The position numbers were made by a program, and so were the translations under genes. Positions 52,229 through 61,515 of a stretch of DNA of 64,000 bases are shown piece after piece. The stretch's first letter is position 1. Each line of letters begins with the position of its first letter. The stretch lies in contig NZ_LFXA01000009.1 of the NCBI RefSeq assembly GCF_001187435.1, forward strand, positions 620,001 through 684,000. The letters are read 5' to 3'. Source of the stretch: Streptomyces caatingaensis. GTDB taxonomy: Bacteria > Actinomycetota > Actinomycetes > Streptomycetales > Streptomycetaceae. Under the pieces are notes generated by a model. It searched no databases and was not told the DNA's origin. It saw only the letters and a program-made list of their open reading frames with translations.

Positions 52229-53497
52229 GTGAAGCGTGGGCTCATAGCGGCGACGGGTGTCGCGGCCTTGTTGGTGAGTGTGGCTGCTTGTGGGTCCGAC
52301 AAGGGCGACAAGGATTCCGGCTCGGACTCCAAGGGCAAGACCCTCACCGTCTGGTTCATGGACGGCTCGAACCCGCCGGGCTGGACGAAGTCGGTGCAGG
52401 CCGAGTTCGAGCAGAAGACCGGCGCGAAGCTTGACATCCAGGTCCAGAAGTGGGACGGCATCCAGCAGAAGCTCACCACCGCGCTCTCCGAGTCCACGCC
52501 GCCGGACGTCTTCGAGGTCGGCAACACCCAGACCCCGTCCTACGCGGAGACCGGCGGTCTCGCCGAACTCGGCGACCTCAAGAAGGAGATCGGCAAGGAC
52601 TGGACCGAGTCCCTCAACAAGCCGGCCGTCTTCGAGGGGACCCAGTACGCCGCCCCCTGGTACGCCGCCAACCGCGTCGTCATCTACAACAAGAAGGTCT
52701 GGGCCGACGCCGGCATCAAGGACGTCCCGAAGACCCGCGCCGAGTTCCTCAAGGACCTGGAGGCGATCCAGAAGAAGGGCGACGCCGAACCGCTCTACCT
52801 CCCGGGCCAGAACTGGTACTTCTTCGCCGGCCTCACCGTCGGCACCGGCGCCGACCTGGTGAAGAAGGACGGCGGGAAGTACGTCTCCAACCTCGCCGAC
52901 CCCAAGGTCACCAAGGCGATGGAGATCTACAAGCAGTACCAGGCGTTCAGCAAGGCTCCCAAGGACAAGGACGAGGCCACCCCGCAGCAGGCCGACGTCT
53001 TCGCCAAGGGGAAGACCGGCGCGTTCATCGGCATGGGCTGGGAGGCGGCGACCGCCATCAAGGCCAACCCCCGGATCGAGAAGGACCTCGGCTACTTCAC
53101 CATCCCGGGCGAGACCGCGGACAAGCCCGAGGGCGTCTTCCTCGGCGGCTCCAACCTGGCCATCGCCGAGCGCAGCAAGAAGAAGGACCTCGCCGAGGAG
53201 TTCCTGAAGATCGCGCTGTCCGACAAGAACGAGGCCGCGCTGGCCAAGGAGGTCGGCTCGATCCCCAACAAGGACTCCCTGCTGGGCAGTCTGAAGGGCA
53301 ACGCGGCCGCCGAGGCCGCCGCCCCGGCCGCCAAGGGCGGCGGCACCACCCCGCTGATCCCCGAGTGGGCCGCGGTGGAGAACGCCCCCAACCCGATCAA
53401 GGCGTACATGACCGCCGTCCTGAACGGCAAGTCGCCGGAGGACGCGGCCAAGCAGGTCGAGGGCGACGTCAACAAGCGCCTGAGCCAGAAGCAGTGA
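52229..53497 (+). CDS. dasA: Chito-oligosaccharide ABC transporter binding lipoprotein DasA
   Basis: A 422-residue solute-binding protein with a lipoprotein signal (VSVAAC, Cys21) and the type I binding-protein fold (WFMDGSNPPGWTKSVQAEFE). DasA takes up N,N'-diacetylchitobiose in streptomycetes. GTG 52229 has GAGGAGAG upstream. First gene of dasABCD. Confidence 0.93.
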   Translation: MKRGLIAATGVAALLVSVAACGSDKGDKDSGSDSKGKTLTVWFMDGSNPPGWTKSVQAEFEQKTGAKLDIQVQKWDGIQQKLTTALSESTPPDVFEVGNTQTPSYAETGGLAELGDLKKEIGKDWTESLNKPAVFEGTQYAAPWYAANRVVIYNKKVWADAGIKDVPKTRAEFLKDLEAIQKKGDAEPLYLPGQNWYFFAGLTVGTGADLVKKDGGKYVSNLADPKVTKAMEIYKQYQAFSKAPKDKDEATPQQADVFAKGKTGAFIGMGWEAATAIKANPRIEKDLGYFTIPGETADKPEGVFLGGSNLAIAERSKKKDLAEEFLKIALSDKNEAALAKEVGSIPNKDSLLGSLKGNAAAEAAAPAAKGGGTTPLIPEWAAVENAPNPIKAYMTAVLNGKSPEDAAKQVEGDVNKRLSQKQ

Positions 53498-53504
53498 CCC
53501 GGGC

Positions 53505-53545
53505 GGGCGGGGCCGTGGACGACGGTCCGCCCGCGGCCCCCGCCC
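53505..53545 (+). promoter_or_regulatory. Hairpin between dasA and dasB
   Basis: GGGCGGGGCCG (53505-53515) can pair with CGGCCCCCGCCC (53534-53545) with one bulge, and GGAC/GTCC form an inner stem. It may protect or end the dasA message and so make more binding protein than permease. Confidence 0.45.
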
Positions 53546-53593
53546 GGCCCGCCGTACCACCGTGCAAGTGAACAGGGGAGAAGGCGGACGACG

Positions 53594-54574
53594 ATGTCAG
53601 CGCAGACCGAAGAGGTGACGGCCGGGGCCGCGCCGCCGGCCGGCAGGGGCGGGGCACCGCCCGTCCGCCGCCGCGACGGCCGCCGGGCCGGGAGCGCCGT
53701 TCCCTATCTGCTGATCCTCCCCGCGGCCGTCTTCACGGTGCTGCTGCTCGGCTGGATCATGGTCGAGAACGGCCTGCTGTCGCTCCAGAACCTCAACCGG
53801 CGGCAGCTCATCCGGCGCGCCACCGAATGGACCGGCCTGGGCAACTACACCGACACGCTGGGCAATTCCGACTTCTGGCGCGTGACCCTGCGGTCGATCG
53901 TGTTCACCGCCGCCAACGTCGTGCTGATCATGGTGATCGGCTGCCTGATCGGACTGCTGCTCGCCCGCCTGGGCAAGAAGCTGCGCCTGCTGCTCTCCCT
54001 CGGGCTCGTGCTGGCCTGGGCGATGCCCGTCGTCGCCACCACCACCGTCTTCCAGTGGCTGTTCGCCCAGCGCTTCGGCGTCGTCAACTATGTGCTGGAC
54101 CGGCTCGGCTGGCACGCGATGGCCGACTACAACTGGACCGGCGGACAGTTCTCCACCTTCTTCGTCATCACCGTACTGATCGTCTGGCAGTCGGTGCCGT
54201 TCGTGGCGGTCAACCTCTACGCGGCGACGACCACCATCCCCCAGGAGCTGTACGAGGCCGCCGCGCTGGACGGCGCCGGCGTGTGGAAGCGGTTCACCTC
54301 GGTGACCTTCCCCTTCCTCAGGCCCTTCTTCCTGGCGACGACGTTCCTCGAAGTCATCTGGATCTTCAAGTCGTTCACCCAGGTCTTCGTCATCAACGAG
54401 GGCGGCCCCGACCGGCTCACCGAGACGCTGCCGGTCTACGCGTTCGTCGAGGGCATGAACAACCAGCACTTCGGCATGGGTTCGGCCATCTCCATCCTCA
54501 CCATCCTCATCCTGGTGACGATGACGGCCTACTACCTGCGCCTGGTGCTCAAGCAGGAGGAGGACGAACTGTGA
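53594..54574 (+). CDS. dasB: ABC transporter permease DasB
   Basis: A 326-residue MalF-type permease with six membrane helices and the EAA loop (EAAALDGAGVWKRFTSVTFPFL, about residues 222-243). Stop overlaps the dasC start (GTGA). The ATPase is likely the shared MsiK, not encoded here. Confidence 0.92.
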   Translation: MSAQTEEVTAGAAPPAGRGGAPPVRRRDGRRAGSAVPYLLILPAAVFTVLLLGWIMVENGLLSLQNLNRRQLIRRATEWTGLGNYTDTLGNSDFWRVTLRSIVFTAANVVLIMVIGCLIGLLLARLGKKLRLLLSLGLVLAWAMPVVATTTVFQWLFAQRFGVVNYVLDRLGWHAMADYNWTGGQFSTFFVITVLIVWQSVPFVAVNLYAATTTIPQELYEAAALDGAGVWKRFTSVTFPFLRPFFLATTFLEVIWIFKSFTQVFVINEGGPDRLTETLPVYAFVEGMNNQHFGMGSAISILTILILVTMTAYYLRLVLKQEEDEL

Positions 54575-55401
54575 GGCGCTCCCTGTTCGGCCGGGTCTGG
54601 CCGGGGGCGACGGCGGTCGTCCTGTTCCTGGCCTTCGTCTTCCCCGTCTACTGGATGTTCGCCACGGCCTTCAAGGCCAACAAGGACATCGTCGGCGACA
54701 CCCCGGTCTGGTTCCCCACCAGCCCCACCACCGAGCACTTCCGGCGGGCCGTCGAGGCCGACGGCTTCTGGACGTTCGTCACCAACTCCCTCGTCACCAC
54801 GCTGGTCGCCGTCCTGCTGTCGCTGGTCATCGCCCTGCTGGCGTCCTTCGCCATCGCGCGGATGCGCTTCCGCGGCCGCCGCGGCTTCATCCTCGTGATG
54901 ATGATGGCCCAGATGGCGCCCTGGGAGGTCATGGTCATCGCGTACTACATGATGGTGCGCGACGCCGACATGCTGAACAGCCTGCCGCCGCTGATCGCCA
55001 TCTACACGCTGTGCGTCCTGCCGTTCACCGTCCTGACGCTGCGCGGCTACGTGGCCGCGGTGCCCAGGGAGCTGGAGGAGTCGGCCATGGTGGACGGGTG
55101 CACCCGCCCGCAGGCCTTCCGCAAGGTCATCTTCCCGCTGCTGGCGCCGGGGCTGATGGCCACCTCGCTGTTCGGCTTCATCACCACCTGGAACGAGTTC
55201 CCCTACGTCCTCATCCTCAGCAAGGACCCCGCGGCGCAGACGCTGCCGCTCTGGCTCACCGGCTTCCGCACCACCTTCGGCGACGACTGGGGCGCCACCA
55301 TGGCCGCCTCCTCGCTCTTCGCCGTCCCCATCCTCATCCTCTTCGTCATCCTCCAGCGCAGGGCCGTGGGAGGACTGACCTCCGGCGCAGTGAAGGGCTA
55401 G
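54571..55401 (+). CDS. dasC: ABC transporter permease DasC
   Basis: A 276-residue MalG-type permease with six helices and the EAA loop (ESAMVDGCTRPQAFRKVIFPLL, about residues 170-190). GTG 54571 is coupled to dasB. The dasD start is ten bases beyond its stop. Confidence 0.92.
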   Translation: MRRSLFGRVWPGATAVVLFLAFVFPVYWMFATAFKANKDIVGDTPVWFPTSPTTEHFRRAVEADGFWTFVTNSLVTTLVAVLLSLVIALLASFAIARMRFRGRRGFILVMMMAQMAPWEVMVIAYYMMVRDADMLNSLPPLIAIYTLCVLPFTVLTLRGYVAAVPRELEESAMVDGCTRPQAFRKVIFPLLAPGLMATSLFGFITTWNEFPYVLILSKDPAAQTLPLWLTGFRTTFGDDWGATMAASSLFAVPILILFVILQRRAVGGLTSGAVKG

Positions 55402-55411
55402 CACTACATCC

Positions 55412-56896
55412 ATGGACACGCTGACCCGTGACGCCCTGACCGTCCTCCAGCCCGGCTTCACCGGCACCACCGCCCCCGACTGGCTGCTGCGGCGGCTCGG
55501 CGAAGGGCTCGCCTCCGTGGGGCTGTTCGGCCGCAACATCGCCTCGGCGGAGCAACTGGGCGTCCTGACGGCCCAGTTGCGCGCCGAACGGGACGACGTG
55601 CTGGTGGCGATCGACGAGGAGGGCGGGGACGTCACCCGCCTCGAAGTCCGTACCGGCTCCTCCTTCCCCGGCAACCTCGCGCTCGGCGCGGTGGACGACA
55701 CCGCGCTGACCCGGGCCGTCGCCGGGGAGCTGGGCCGCCGGCTCGCCGCCTGCGGGGTCAACCTCAACTGGGCGCCCTCCGCGGACGTCAACTCCGACCC
55801 CGACAACCCCGTCATCGGCGTCCGGTCCTTCGGCGCCGACCCCGAGCGCGTCGCCCGGCACACGGCGGCGTACGTCGAGGGCATGCAGGCGGCCGGGGTC
55901 GCCACCTGCGCCAAGCACTTCCCCGGGCACGGGGACACCTCGGTCGACTCGCACCACGACATGCCGCGGATCGACGTGGACCTGCGGACGCTGGAGGAGC
56001 GGGAGCTGGTGCCCTTCCGCGCGGCCGTCGCGGCCGGCACCAAGGCCGTGATGAGCGCGCACATCCTGCTGCCCGTCCTCGACCCCCGGCTGCCCGCCAC
56101 CCTCAGCCCCGCCGCCCTGCACGGGCTGCTGCGCGCGCCCGCCGAGAAGGGCGGGCTCGGCTTCGACGGCCTGATCGTCACGGACGGCATGGAGATGCGG
56201 GCCATCGCCGACGGCTACGGCATCGAGCGGGGCAGCGTGCTCGCCGTCGCCGCCGGAGCCGACGCGATCTGCGTCGGCGGCGGGCTCGCGGACGAGGCGA
56301 CCGTGCTCCGGCTGCGGGACGCGCTCGTGCGGGCCGTACGGGAGGGCGAGCTGGCCGAGGAGCGGCTGGCGGACGCGGCCGGGCGGGTGCGGGCGCTGGC
56401 CTCCTGGGCGGCGGGCGCGGCCTCTTCCGTCGTCCCCGCGCCCGGGGTCGGGCTCGAAGCCGCCCGGCGGGCGCTGCGGGTGACCGCCTCGGCGGGCGGC
56501 GGTGTCCCGCTCGACGGTCCCGTGCACGTCGCGGCGTTCACCCCGCTCGCGAACATCGCCGTCGGCGACGAGACGCCGTGGGGCGTCGGGGCGGAGCTCG
56601 GCCGGCTCCTGCCGGGGACGACGAACGGGACGTACGACCGGTCGACGGCGTCGGCGGACGCGGTGCTGGCGGCGGCGGGCGGGCGGCGGGTCGTCGCCGT
56701 CGTGCGCGACGTGCACCGCCATCCGTGGATGGCGTCCGCCCTGTCCGCGCTGCTGGCGGCCCGGCCCGACACGATCGTGGTCGAGATGGGGCTCAACCAG
56801 GCAGCCCCCGTGGGGGCCGTGCACATCGCCACGCATGGCGCGGCACGGGTGTGCGGCGAGGCGGCGGCGGAGGCGATCGCGGGGCGGCGCGCCTGA
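55412..56896 (+). CDS. dasD: GH3 beta-N-acetylglucosaminidase DasD
   Basis: A 494-residue GH3 enzyme of the NagZ type. KHFPGHGDTSVDSHHDMP near residue 168 carries the Asp/His dyad of N-acetylglucosaminidases; the nucleophile Asp is in IVTDGMEM near 258. No signal peptide, so it should cut imported chito-oligosaccharides inside the cell. Convergent with nagB. Confidence 0.9.
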   Translation: MDTLTRDALTVLQPGFTGTTAPDWLLRRLGEGLASVGLFGRNIASAEQLGVLTAQLRAERDDVLVAIDEEGGDVTRLEVRTGSSFPGNLALGAVDDTALTRAVAGELGRRLAACGVNLNWAPSADVNSDPDNPVIGVRSFGADPERVARHTAAYVEGMQAAGVATCAKHFPGHGDTSVDSHHDMPRIDVDLRTLEERELVPFRAAVAAGTKAVMSAHILLPVLDPRLPATLSPAALHGLLRAPAEKGGLGFDGLIVTDGMEMRAIADGYGIERGSVLAVAAGADAICVGGGLADEATVLRLRDALVRAVREGELAEERLADAAGRVRALASWAAGAASSVVPAPGVGLEAARRALRVTASAGGGVPLDGPVHVAAFTPLANIAVGDETPWGVGAELGRLLPGTTNGTYDRSTASADAVLAAAGGRRVVAVVRDVHRHPWMASALSALLAARPDTIVVEMGLNQAAPVGAVHIATHGAARVCGEAAAEAIAGRRA

Positions 56897-56952
56897 GGGC
56901 TGGGGCGACACCCCCCGGCCACACCGCGCCCGCCGCGAAGGCACCCACCCCC

Positions 56953-56974
56953 GGCAGGGGCTACAGCCCCTGCC
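56953..56974 (-). terminator. Terminator overlapping the nagB stop
   Basis: GGCAGGGGC (56953-56961) pairs with GCCCCTGCC (56966-56974); the nagB stop (56961-56963) is in the stem-loop. It ends nagB and could also serve dasD. Confidence 0.65.
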
Positions 56975-57743
56975 AGGCCGGCTTCGCGGCGTACGTCGCC
57001 CGGAAGTAGTCCGCCAGCTTCAGGCGGGAGGCCGCGGCCTCGTCCACGACCACCGTCGCGTGGGGGTGCAGCTGGAGCGCCGAGGCGGGCACCAGTGCGG
57101 AGACGGGGCCCTCGACGGAGCGGGCGACCGCCTCCGCCTTCCCGGCCCCGGTGGCCAGCAGCACCAGGTGGCGGGCCTCCAGGATCGTGCCGATGCCCTG
57201 CGTGATGACGTGGTGGGGCACCTCGTCGATGCCGGCGAAGAAGCGCGCGTTGTCCTGCCGCGTCTGCTCGGTCAGCGTCTTGATCCGGGTGCGGGACGCC
57301 AGCGACGAGCAGGGCTCGTTGAAGCCGATGTGGCCGTCCGTGCCGATGCCCAGCAGCTGGAGGTCCACACCGCCCGCCTCGGCGAGCGCCCGGTCGTAGG
57401 CGTCGCAGGCGCCCTGGACGTCCTCGGCGTTCCCGTCGGGGCCCATGAAGGAGGACTCGGTCAGCCCGAGCGGCTCCACGACCTGCCGCAGGACCGTGGA
57501 GCGGTAGGACTCGGGGTGGTCGGCCGGCAGGCCGACGTACTCGTCGAGCTGGCAGATGCGGGCGCGCGAGGCGTCCAGGGCGCCGGAGCGCACCCGGGCG
57601 GCCAGCGCCTCGTAGACGGGCAGCGGCGTCGAACCGGTGGCAACGCCGAGCAGGGCGTCGGGCTTGCGGCTCAGCAGGGCGGCGATGGCCTCCGCGATGA
57701 GTGCGCCGCCTGCCTTGGCGTCCGGGACGATGACAACTTCCAC
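56961..57743 (-). CDS. nagB: Glucosamine-6-phosphate deaminase NagB
   Basis: A 260-residue enzyme that turns GlcN-6-P into fructose-6-P and ammonia. The catalytic QLDEYVGL (Asp) and GIGTDGHIGFNEP (His/Glu) motifs are present. GlcN-6-P is the DasR effector, so this enzyme lowers the inducer. A dre site lies just upstream at 57770-57785. Confidence 0.95.
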   Translation of the reverse strand: MEVVIVPDAKAGGALIAEAIAALLSRKPDALLGVATGSTPLPVYEALAARVRSGALDASRARICQLDEYVGLPADHPESYRSTVLRQVVEPLGLTESSFMGPDGNAEDVQGACDAYDRALAEAGGVDLQLLGIGTDGHIGFNEPCSSLASRTRIKTLTEQTRQDNARFFAGIDEVPHHVITQGIGTILEARHLVLLATGAGKAEAVARSVEGPVSALVPASALQLHPHATVVVDEAAASRLKLADYFRATYAAKPAWQGL

Positions 57744-57769
57744 GCTGGGCCTGCCGATCTTGGTCTGGG

Positions 57770-57785
57770 GGTGGTATAGACCAAT
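57770..57785 (-). promoter_or_regulatory. DasR operator (dre) of nagB
   Basis: ATTGGTCTATACCACC on the minus strand matches the dre consensus at about 12 of 16 positions, 27 bases before the nagB start. Confidence 0.75.
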
Positions 57786-58259
57786 CTAACAGAGGTGTCC
57801 AGGGAAGAGCCGGAAAGAGGGCGCGCCACGGGCCGCGGCGCTGGCAGGGACCCTCGACCCGGCCGGCACCGCAGCCCGGAGCTCATGCCGGCCGGTCCGG
57901 GCCCACGGGGTGTGCGGGCCCCGCACCCGGGGTCGGCCGGCCGGAGGCCGCGAGGCGGCCTCGTGCCGCCCGCCTGTGCGGGGCGGGCGGAGCCGTGGAT
58001 GCTGTGAGTGCCCCCATTGTGGACTAGACCATTCCTCGCTGTCCATGCCCGCGCGGCAACCTTCGGTTCGAAGGTCCGTGCGCCCGGGGCGGGGGGTCAC
58101 CTTTCGGTGTCAAGTTCGTTTGGTTTCATGGTCAATGCATGGAGTCGAGGCGACGGAACAGGCGGTGAACGACGTGCCGGAACCCAGGGCGCTGTCCGCC
58201 CCCTCGCGCGCGGCCTTATGCCGGCCCTCGCCGGCCCTGAACCATGAGGGGAACACACG
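57786..58259. other. 474-base intergenic region between nagB and the OYE gene
   Basis: No supported gene. It holds a dre-like site at 58018-58033 and a hairpin ACCTTCG-GTT-CGAAGGT near 58058-58074. A T-rich patch (58100-58140, with TTCGTTTGGTTTC) may be the oxidoreductase promoter. The rest is G/C-rich without signal. Confidence 0.5.
58018..58033. promoter_or_regulatory. Orphan DasR operator-like site
   Basis: Its reverse strand (AATGGTCTAGTCCACA) matches the dre consensus at 13 of 16 positions. The nearest starts are nagB, 275 bases away on one side, and the OYE gene, 227 bases on the other, so its target is not clear. Confidence 0.6.
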
Positions 58260-59390
58260 ATGAGTACGACCCGGCCGACCACCCTGGCGCAACCGCTGCT
58301 GCGCCCGGTGGGACTCGGCGACCTGGAGCTGCCCAACCGGGTGGTGATGGCCCCGACCACCCGCGCCCGCGCCGCCAACGACGGCCTGGTGCCGACCGAT
58401 CTGCACGTGGCCTACTACGGCCAGCGGGCCAGCGCGGGACTGATCGTCACCGAGGGCACCTGGGTCAGCGAGCGGGCGATCGGTTTCATCAACGTCCCCG
58501 GCGTCTACAGCGAGCAGCAGGTGGCCGCGTGGCGGCGGGTCACCGACGTCGTGCACGCCCTCGGCGGCCGGATCGTCCAGCAGCTGTGGCACGTGGGCGC
58601 CGCCTCCCACCCCGACCACCTCGGCGGCGAGCTGCCCGCCGGCCCGTCGGCGGTCAACCCCCATGAAATGACGTTCACCCGCCGGGGGTTCACCGCCACC
58701 GTCACCCCCCGCGAGATGACCGCCGAGGACATCGCGGCCACCGTCGCCGACTACCGGGCCGCCGCGCGGAACGCCCGCGAGGCCGGTTTCGACGGCGTCG
58801 AGATCCACGGCATCGGCCCGTACCTGATCCCCCAGTTCCTCAACCCGCGCCTCAACCACCGCACCGACGCCTACGGCGGGGACGCCGCCCGCCGCAGGCG
58901 CCTGCTGCTGGAGATCGTCGGGGCCGTGGCCGAGCCCTGGGGCGGGCGGTGCGTCGGCGTCCGGCTGTCGCCGTACTGGACCTCCGGTGACCGCTTCGCC
59001 CCGGACGAACGGACCCTCGCCGACTACGACGAGCTGGTGAGCGAACTCAATCACCACCCCGTGGCCTACCTCCACCTGCGCGGGCGGGACGTCGCCGCCC
59101 CGGGCGACCGCCCGGACTTCGACGCCATCGCCCGCTACCGGCGGCTGTTCGACGGCCCGTTGATCGCCAACAACGGCTTCGACCGGGAGACGGGCAACGC
59201 CGTGGTCGAGGCGGGCATCGCCGACGCCGTCTCGTACGCCACGCACTTCATCGCCAACCCCGACCTCGTCGCCCGTTTCGCCATGGGCCGCGAACTGGCC
59301 TGCGGCGACCAGGCCACGTACTACGCGGGCGAGGCCGAGGGATATGTCGATTACCCCCTCTGCGGCTGGGCGGACGGGCGGGCCGGATAA
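58260..59390 (+). CDS. Old yellow enzyme family FMN oxidoreductase
   Basis: A 376-residue alkene-reductase-like barrel. VVMAPTTRARA near residue 30, LWHVGAASHP near 105 and the C-terminal FMN phosphate loop (ANNGFDRETGNAVV) are typical. The substrate-binding pair His/Asn of OYE (HxxN) is here His183 with Gly186, so the second residue is lost and substrate choice may differ. GAGGGGA precedes ATG 58260. Confidence 0.9.
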   Translation: MSTTRPTTLAQPLLRPVGLGDLELPNRVVMAPTTRARAANDGLVPTDLHVAYYGQRASAGLIVTEGTWVSERAIGFINVPGVYSEQQVAAWRRVTDVVHALGGRIVQQLWHVGAASHPDHLGGELPAGPSAVNPHEMTFTRRGFTATVTPREMTAEDIAATVADYRAAARNAREAGFDGVEIHGIGPYLIPQFLNPRLNHRTDAYGGDAARRRRLLLEIVGAVAEPWGGRCVGVRLSPYWTSGDRFAPDERTLADYDELVSELNHHPVAYLHLRGRDVAAPGDRPDFDAIARYRRLFDGPLIANNGFDRETGNAVVEAGIADAVSYATHFIANPDLVARFAMGRELACGDQATYYAGEAEGYVDYPLCGWADGRAG

Positions 59391-59425
59391 ACGGCACGAG
59401 GAATTCCGCACAGGGGCGGAATACC

Positions 59426-59453
59426 GAGGGGCCGGCGGAGTTCCCGGCCCCTC
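59426..59453. terminator. Bidirectional terminator between OYE and VOC genes
   Basis: GAGGGGCCGG (59426-59435) pairs with CCGGCCCCTC (59444-59453), between convergent genes. Confidence 0.7.
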
Positions 59454-59508
59454 CCGCGCCGGCCCCTCCCACGCCGGCCGCCGGCCGCCGGGCCCGGCGC
59501 CACCGGGC

Positions 59509-59904
59509 TCAGTGGCCGCGCTCGGTCAGCCCGTAGAGATTGCCGTCGTCCCCGGCGATCTGCGCCCAGCGCGCGTTCTCCCGCCACGGCGCCACCTGCG
59601 GCTCCACGACGATCGTGACGCCGCGCGCCCGCAGGTCGCCCACGGTGGCGTCCAGGTCGTCGCAGTCGAACCAGCCGTGCGTCATCCGCCCGACGGTGGA
59701 GCGCAGCCGGGCCAGGACGTCCGGCTCGACGGCGGCGAGCACCACACAGGTCTGCGACCCCTTGGGGCGGACTTCGACCCAGCGTCCCCCGTCGTTGAGG
59801 GGCACGTCCGCCATGAGTTCGAAACCGAGGACCTTGGTCAGGAACTCGAGCGTTCTGTTCCGGTCGCTGACATAGAGCGCGGAGAGCCGCGGATTGGTTA
59901 TCAC
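59509..59904 (-). CDS. VOC-family (glyoxalase/dioxygenase-fold) protein
   Basis: A 131-residue protein of the vicinal-oxygen-chelate fold with paired beta-alpha-beta motifs (ALYVSDRNRTLEFLTKVLGF; WFDCDDLDATVGDLRARGV; AQIAGDDGNLYGL). Metal ligands are partial. GTG 59904 has GAGAGGGA upstream; ATG 59970 is less likely. Role unknown. Confidence 0.85.
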   Translation of the reverse strand: MITNPRLSALYVSDRNRTLEFLTKVLGFELMADVPLNDGGRWVEVRPKGSQTCVVLAAVEPDVLARLRSTVGRMTHGWFDCDDLDATVGDLRARGVTIVVEPQVAPWRENARWAQIAGDDGNLYGLTERGH

Positions 59905-60009
59905 TGATTCCCTCTCGGGTCGTCGGGGTGCCCGGGGAGAATAGTGAGAGCAATCGTGCGCGATATTCAATTGCCGTGGTGGAACACCCGGTTGAGGGAT
60001 TACTGTGAT

Positions 60010-61515
60010 TCAGCGGACCGGCGAACCGACCGGACGGGCACCGGGCACCCCGGCCGACGGCACCCCGGCCGCGCGCCTCACCGGCACGCCCTTGCGCCGC
60101 GGCGTGCCATGGGTCGTGCTCGGCGGATCCGCCGGCGCGTCCCGGCGCGGGCCGCGCAGGGCCGCGGCGAGGACGCCCGGCCGCATCGACGGCGTCGGCG
60201 CCACGAGCAACTGGCCGTCCAGCAGCGCCCCGGCCGCCCGCCGGCTGCCCGGCGCGGCCGCCGCGAGCCGGTCGGCGTAGCGGCGGCGGAGGCGGGTGCC
60301 CAGGGCCGGCGGCTCCGCGCTCCCCGCCCACGGGAAGGCGAGGTCGGCGGTGGCGGCGGTCCGCCACGCGGCCGCGACCTGCCGGGCCAGCTGCTGCCGC
60401 AGCCGGTAGGTGACCCCGACCGGGCTGCCGTGGCTGCGCAGCAGCGAGTCGAGCAGCAGCGCGCAGTGCACGGCCACCGACATGCCCTGCCCGTGGACGG
60501 GGTTGAAGGTGGCCAGGGCGTCCCCGATGACGAGGAACTGGTCCGGCCAGCGGCGCATCTTCTCGTAGTGGCGCCAGCGGTTCTCCGCGAGCCGCGAGCG
60601 GTAGACGGGGCCGAGCGGGGCGGCGCCCTCCAGGACCTCCCGCAGCAGCGGGTGGCGCAACCCCCCGGCCGCCCGGAGGAATTGCCCGTGGTCGGCGGGC
60701 AGGCCCTCCGGACCGGTGCTCCCCGACAGCGTCACCATCCACTTGCCGCCGGCGACGGGGGCGAGGACGCCCTCGCGCGGCACCTCCGGAGAGGCCATCA
60801 GCCGCAGGTACGTCCAGTCGGCGACATGGCCGACGGGCGGGGCGAAGAGGGCGGAGGCGCAGCCGGTCCCGGCGCCGGAGACGGACTCCCGCGGTGTGCC
60901 GTAGCCGAGTTCGGCCAGCCACCGCGGGGCGCGCGAGGCGTCGCCCGAGGCGTCCACGACGAACTCGGCGTCGAGGACCCGCGGTTCGCCCCAGCCGTCG
61001 GGCGCGCCGCGGTCGCGGCCGCGGACCCACAGGCCCGTCACGGTGTCGTGGCGGCCCGCCCGCAGGCCCACGGCCTCGTGCTCCTGGAGGAAGGTCACCT
61101 TGGGGTCGGCGCGCAGCCGGTCGCGCACGACCGCGTCGAGGACGTCGCGGGAGCCGGTGGTCATGGCCAGATCGCCCTCGAAGCGGGGTATCCAGCCGCC
61201 GGGCCCGAGCAGCAGGGTGTCCCGCGGGACGCGGACGTCGACCATGCCGGCCGCGTGCAGCTCCCGGGTGATCCCGGGGAAGAGCTGTTCGAGGCCCTGG
61301 AGGCCGGGCGGCATCAGGTGGTGCACGTGCCGGGCCTGCGGGACGCCGCGGCGCCGGCCCGGACCGCGGGGGAGCCGGTCGCGTTCGACGACGGTGACCC
61401 GGTCCATGTGGTCGACCAGGGCCTGGGCCGCGGTGAGGCCCGCGAGGCCCGACCCGATCACGACGGCGTGGCCGTCCCCGGCGTCACGGCCGCCGGTGCC
61501 CGAGCGCAGGCTCAT
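60010..61515 (-). CDS. FAD-dependent oxidoreductase/monooxygenase
   Basis: A 501-residue flavoprotein with the GSGLAG dinucleotide motif near residue 22, a first Glu in VVERD, and the second FAD motif GDALATFNPVHGQGMSVA near 368. This layout is of the group A monooxygenase/geranylgeranyl-reductase-like type. The C-terminal 40 residues are Pro/Arg-rich and likely disordered. The start lies in a 349-base gap. Substrate unknown; perhaps linked to the OYE and VOC genes. Confidence 0.85.
   Translation of the reverse strand: MSLRSGTGGRDAGDGHAVVIGSGLAGLTAAQALVDHMDRVTVVERDRLPRGPGRRRGVPQARHVHHLMPPGLQGLEQLFPGITRELHAAGMVDVRVPRDTLLLGPGGWIPRFEGDLAMTTGSRDVLDAVVRDRLRADPKVTFLQEHEAVGLRAGRHDTVTGLWVRGRDRGAPDGWGEPRVLDAEFVVDASGDASRAPRWLAELGYGTPRESVSGAGTGCASALFAPPVGHVADWTYLRLMASPEVPREGVLAPVAGGKWMVTLSGSTGPEGLPADHGQFLRAAGGLRHPLLREVLEGAAPLGPVYRSRLAENRWRHYEKMRRWPDQFLVIGDALATFNPVHGQGMSVAVHCALLLDSLLRSHGSPVGVTYRLRQQLARQVAAAWRTAATADLAFPWAGSAEPPALGTRLRRRYADRLAAAAPGSRRAAGALLDGQLLVAPTPSMRPGVLAAALRGPRRDAPADPPSTTHGTPRRKGVPVRRAAGVPSAGVPGARPVGSPVR

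Noticed and set aside
57786..58100. A 104-codon minus-strand ORF between nagB and the OYE gene
   Set aside because: No ribosome site, no recognisable domain and poor codon bias; treated as a random open frame in G/C-rich DNA.
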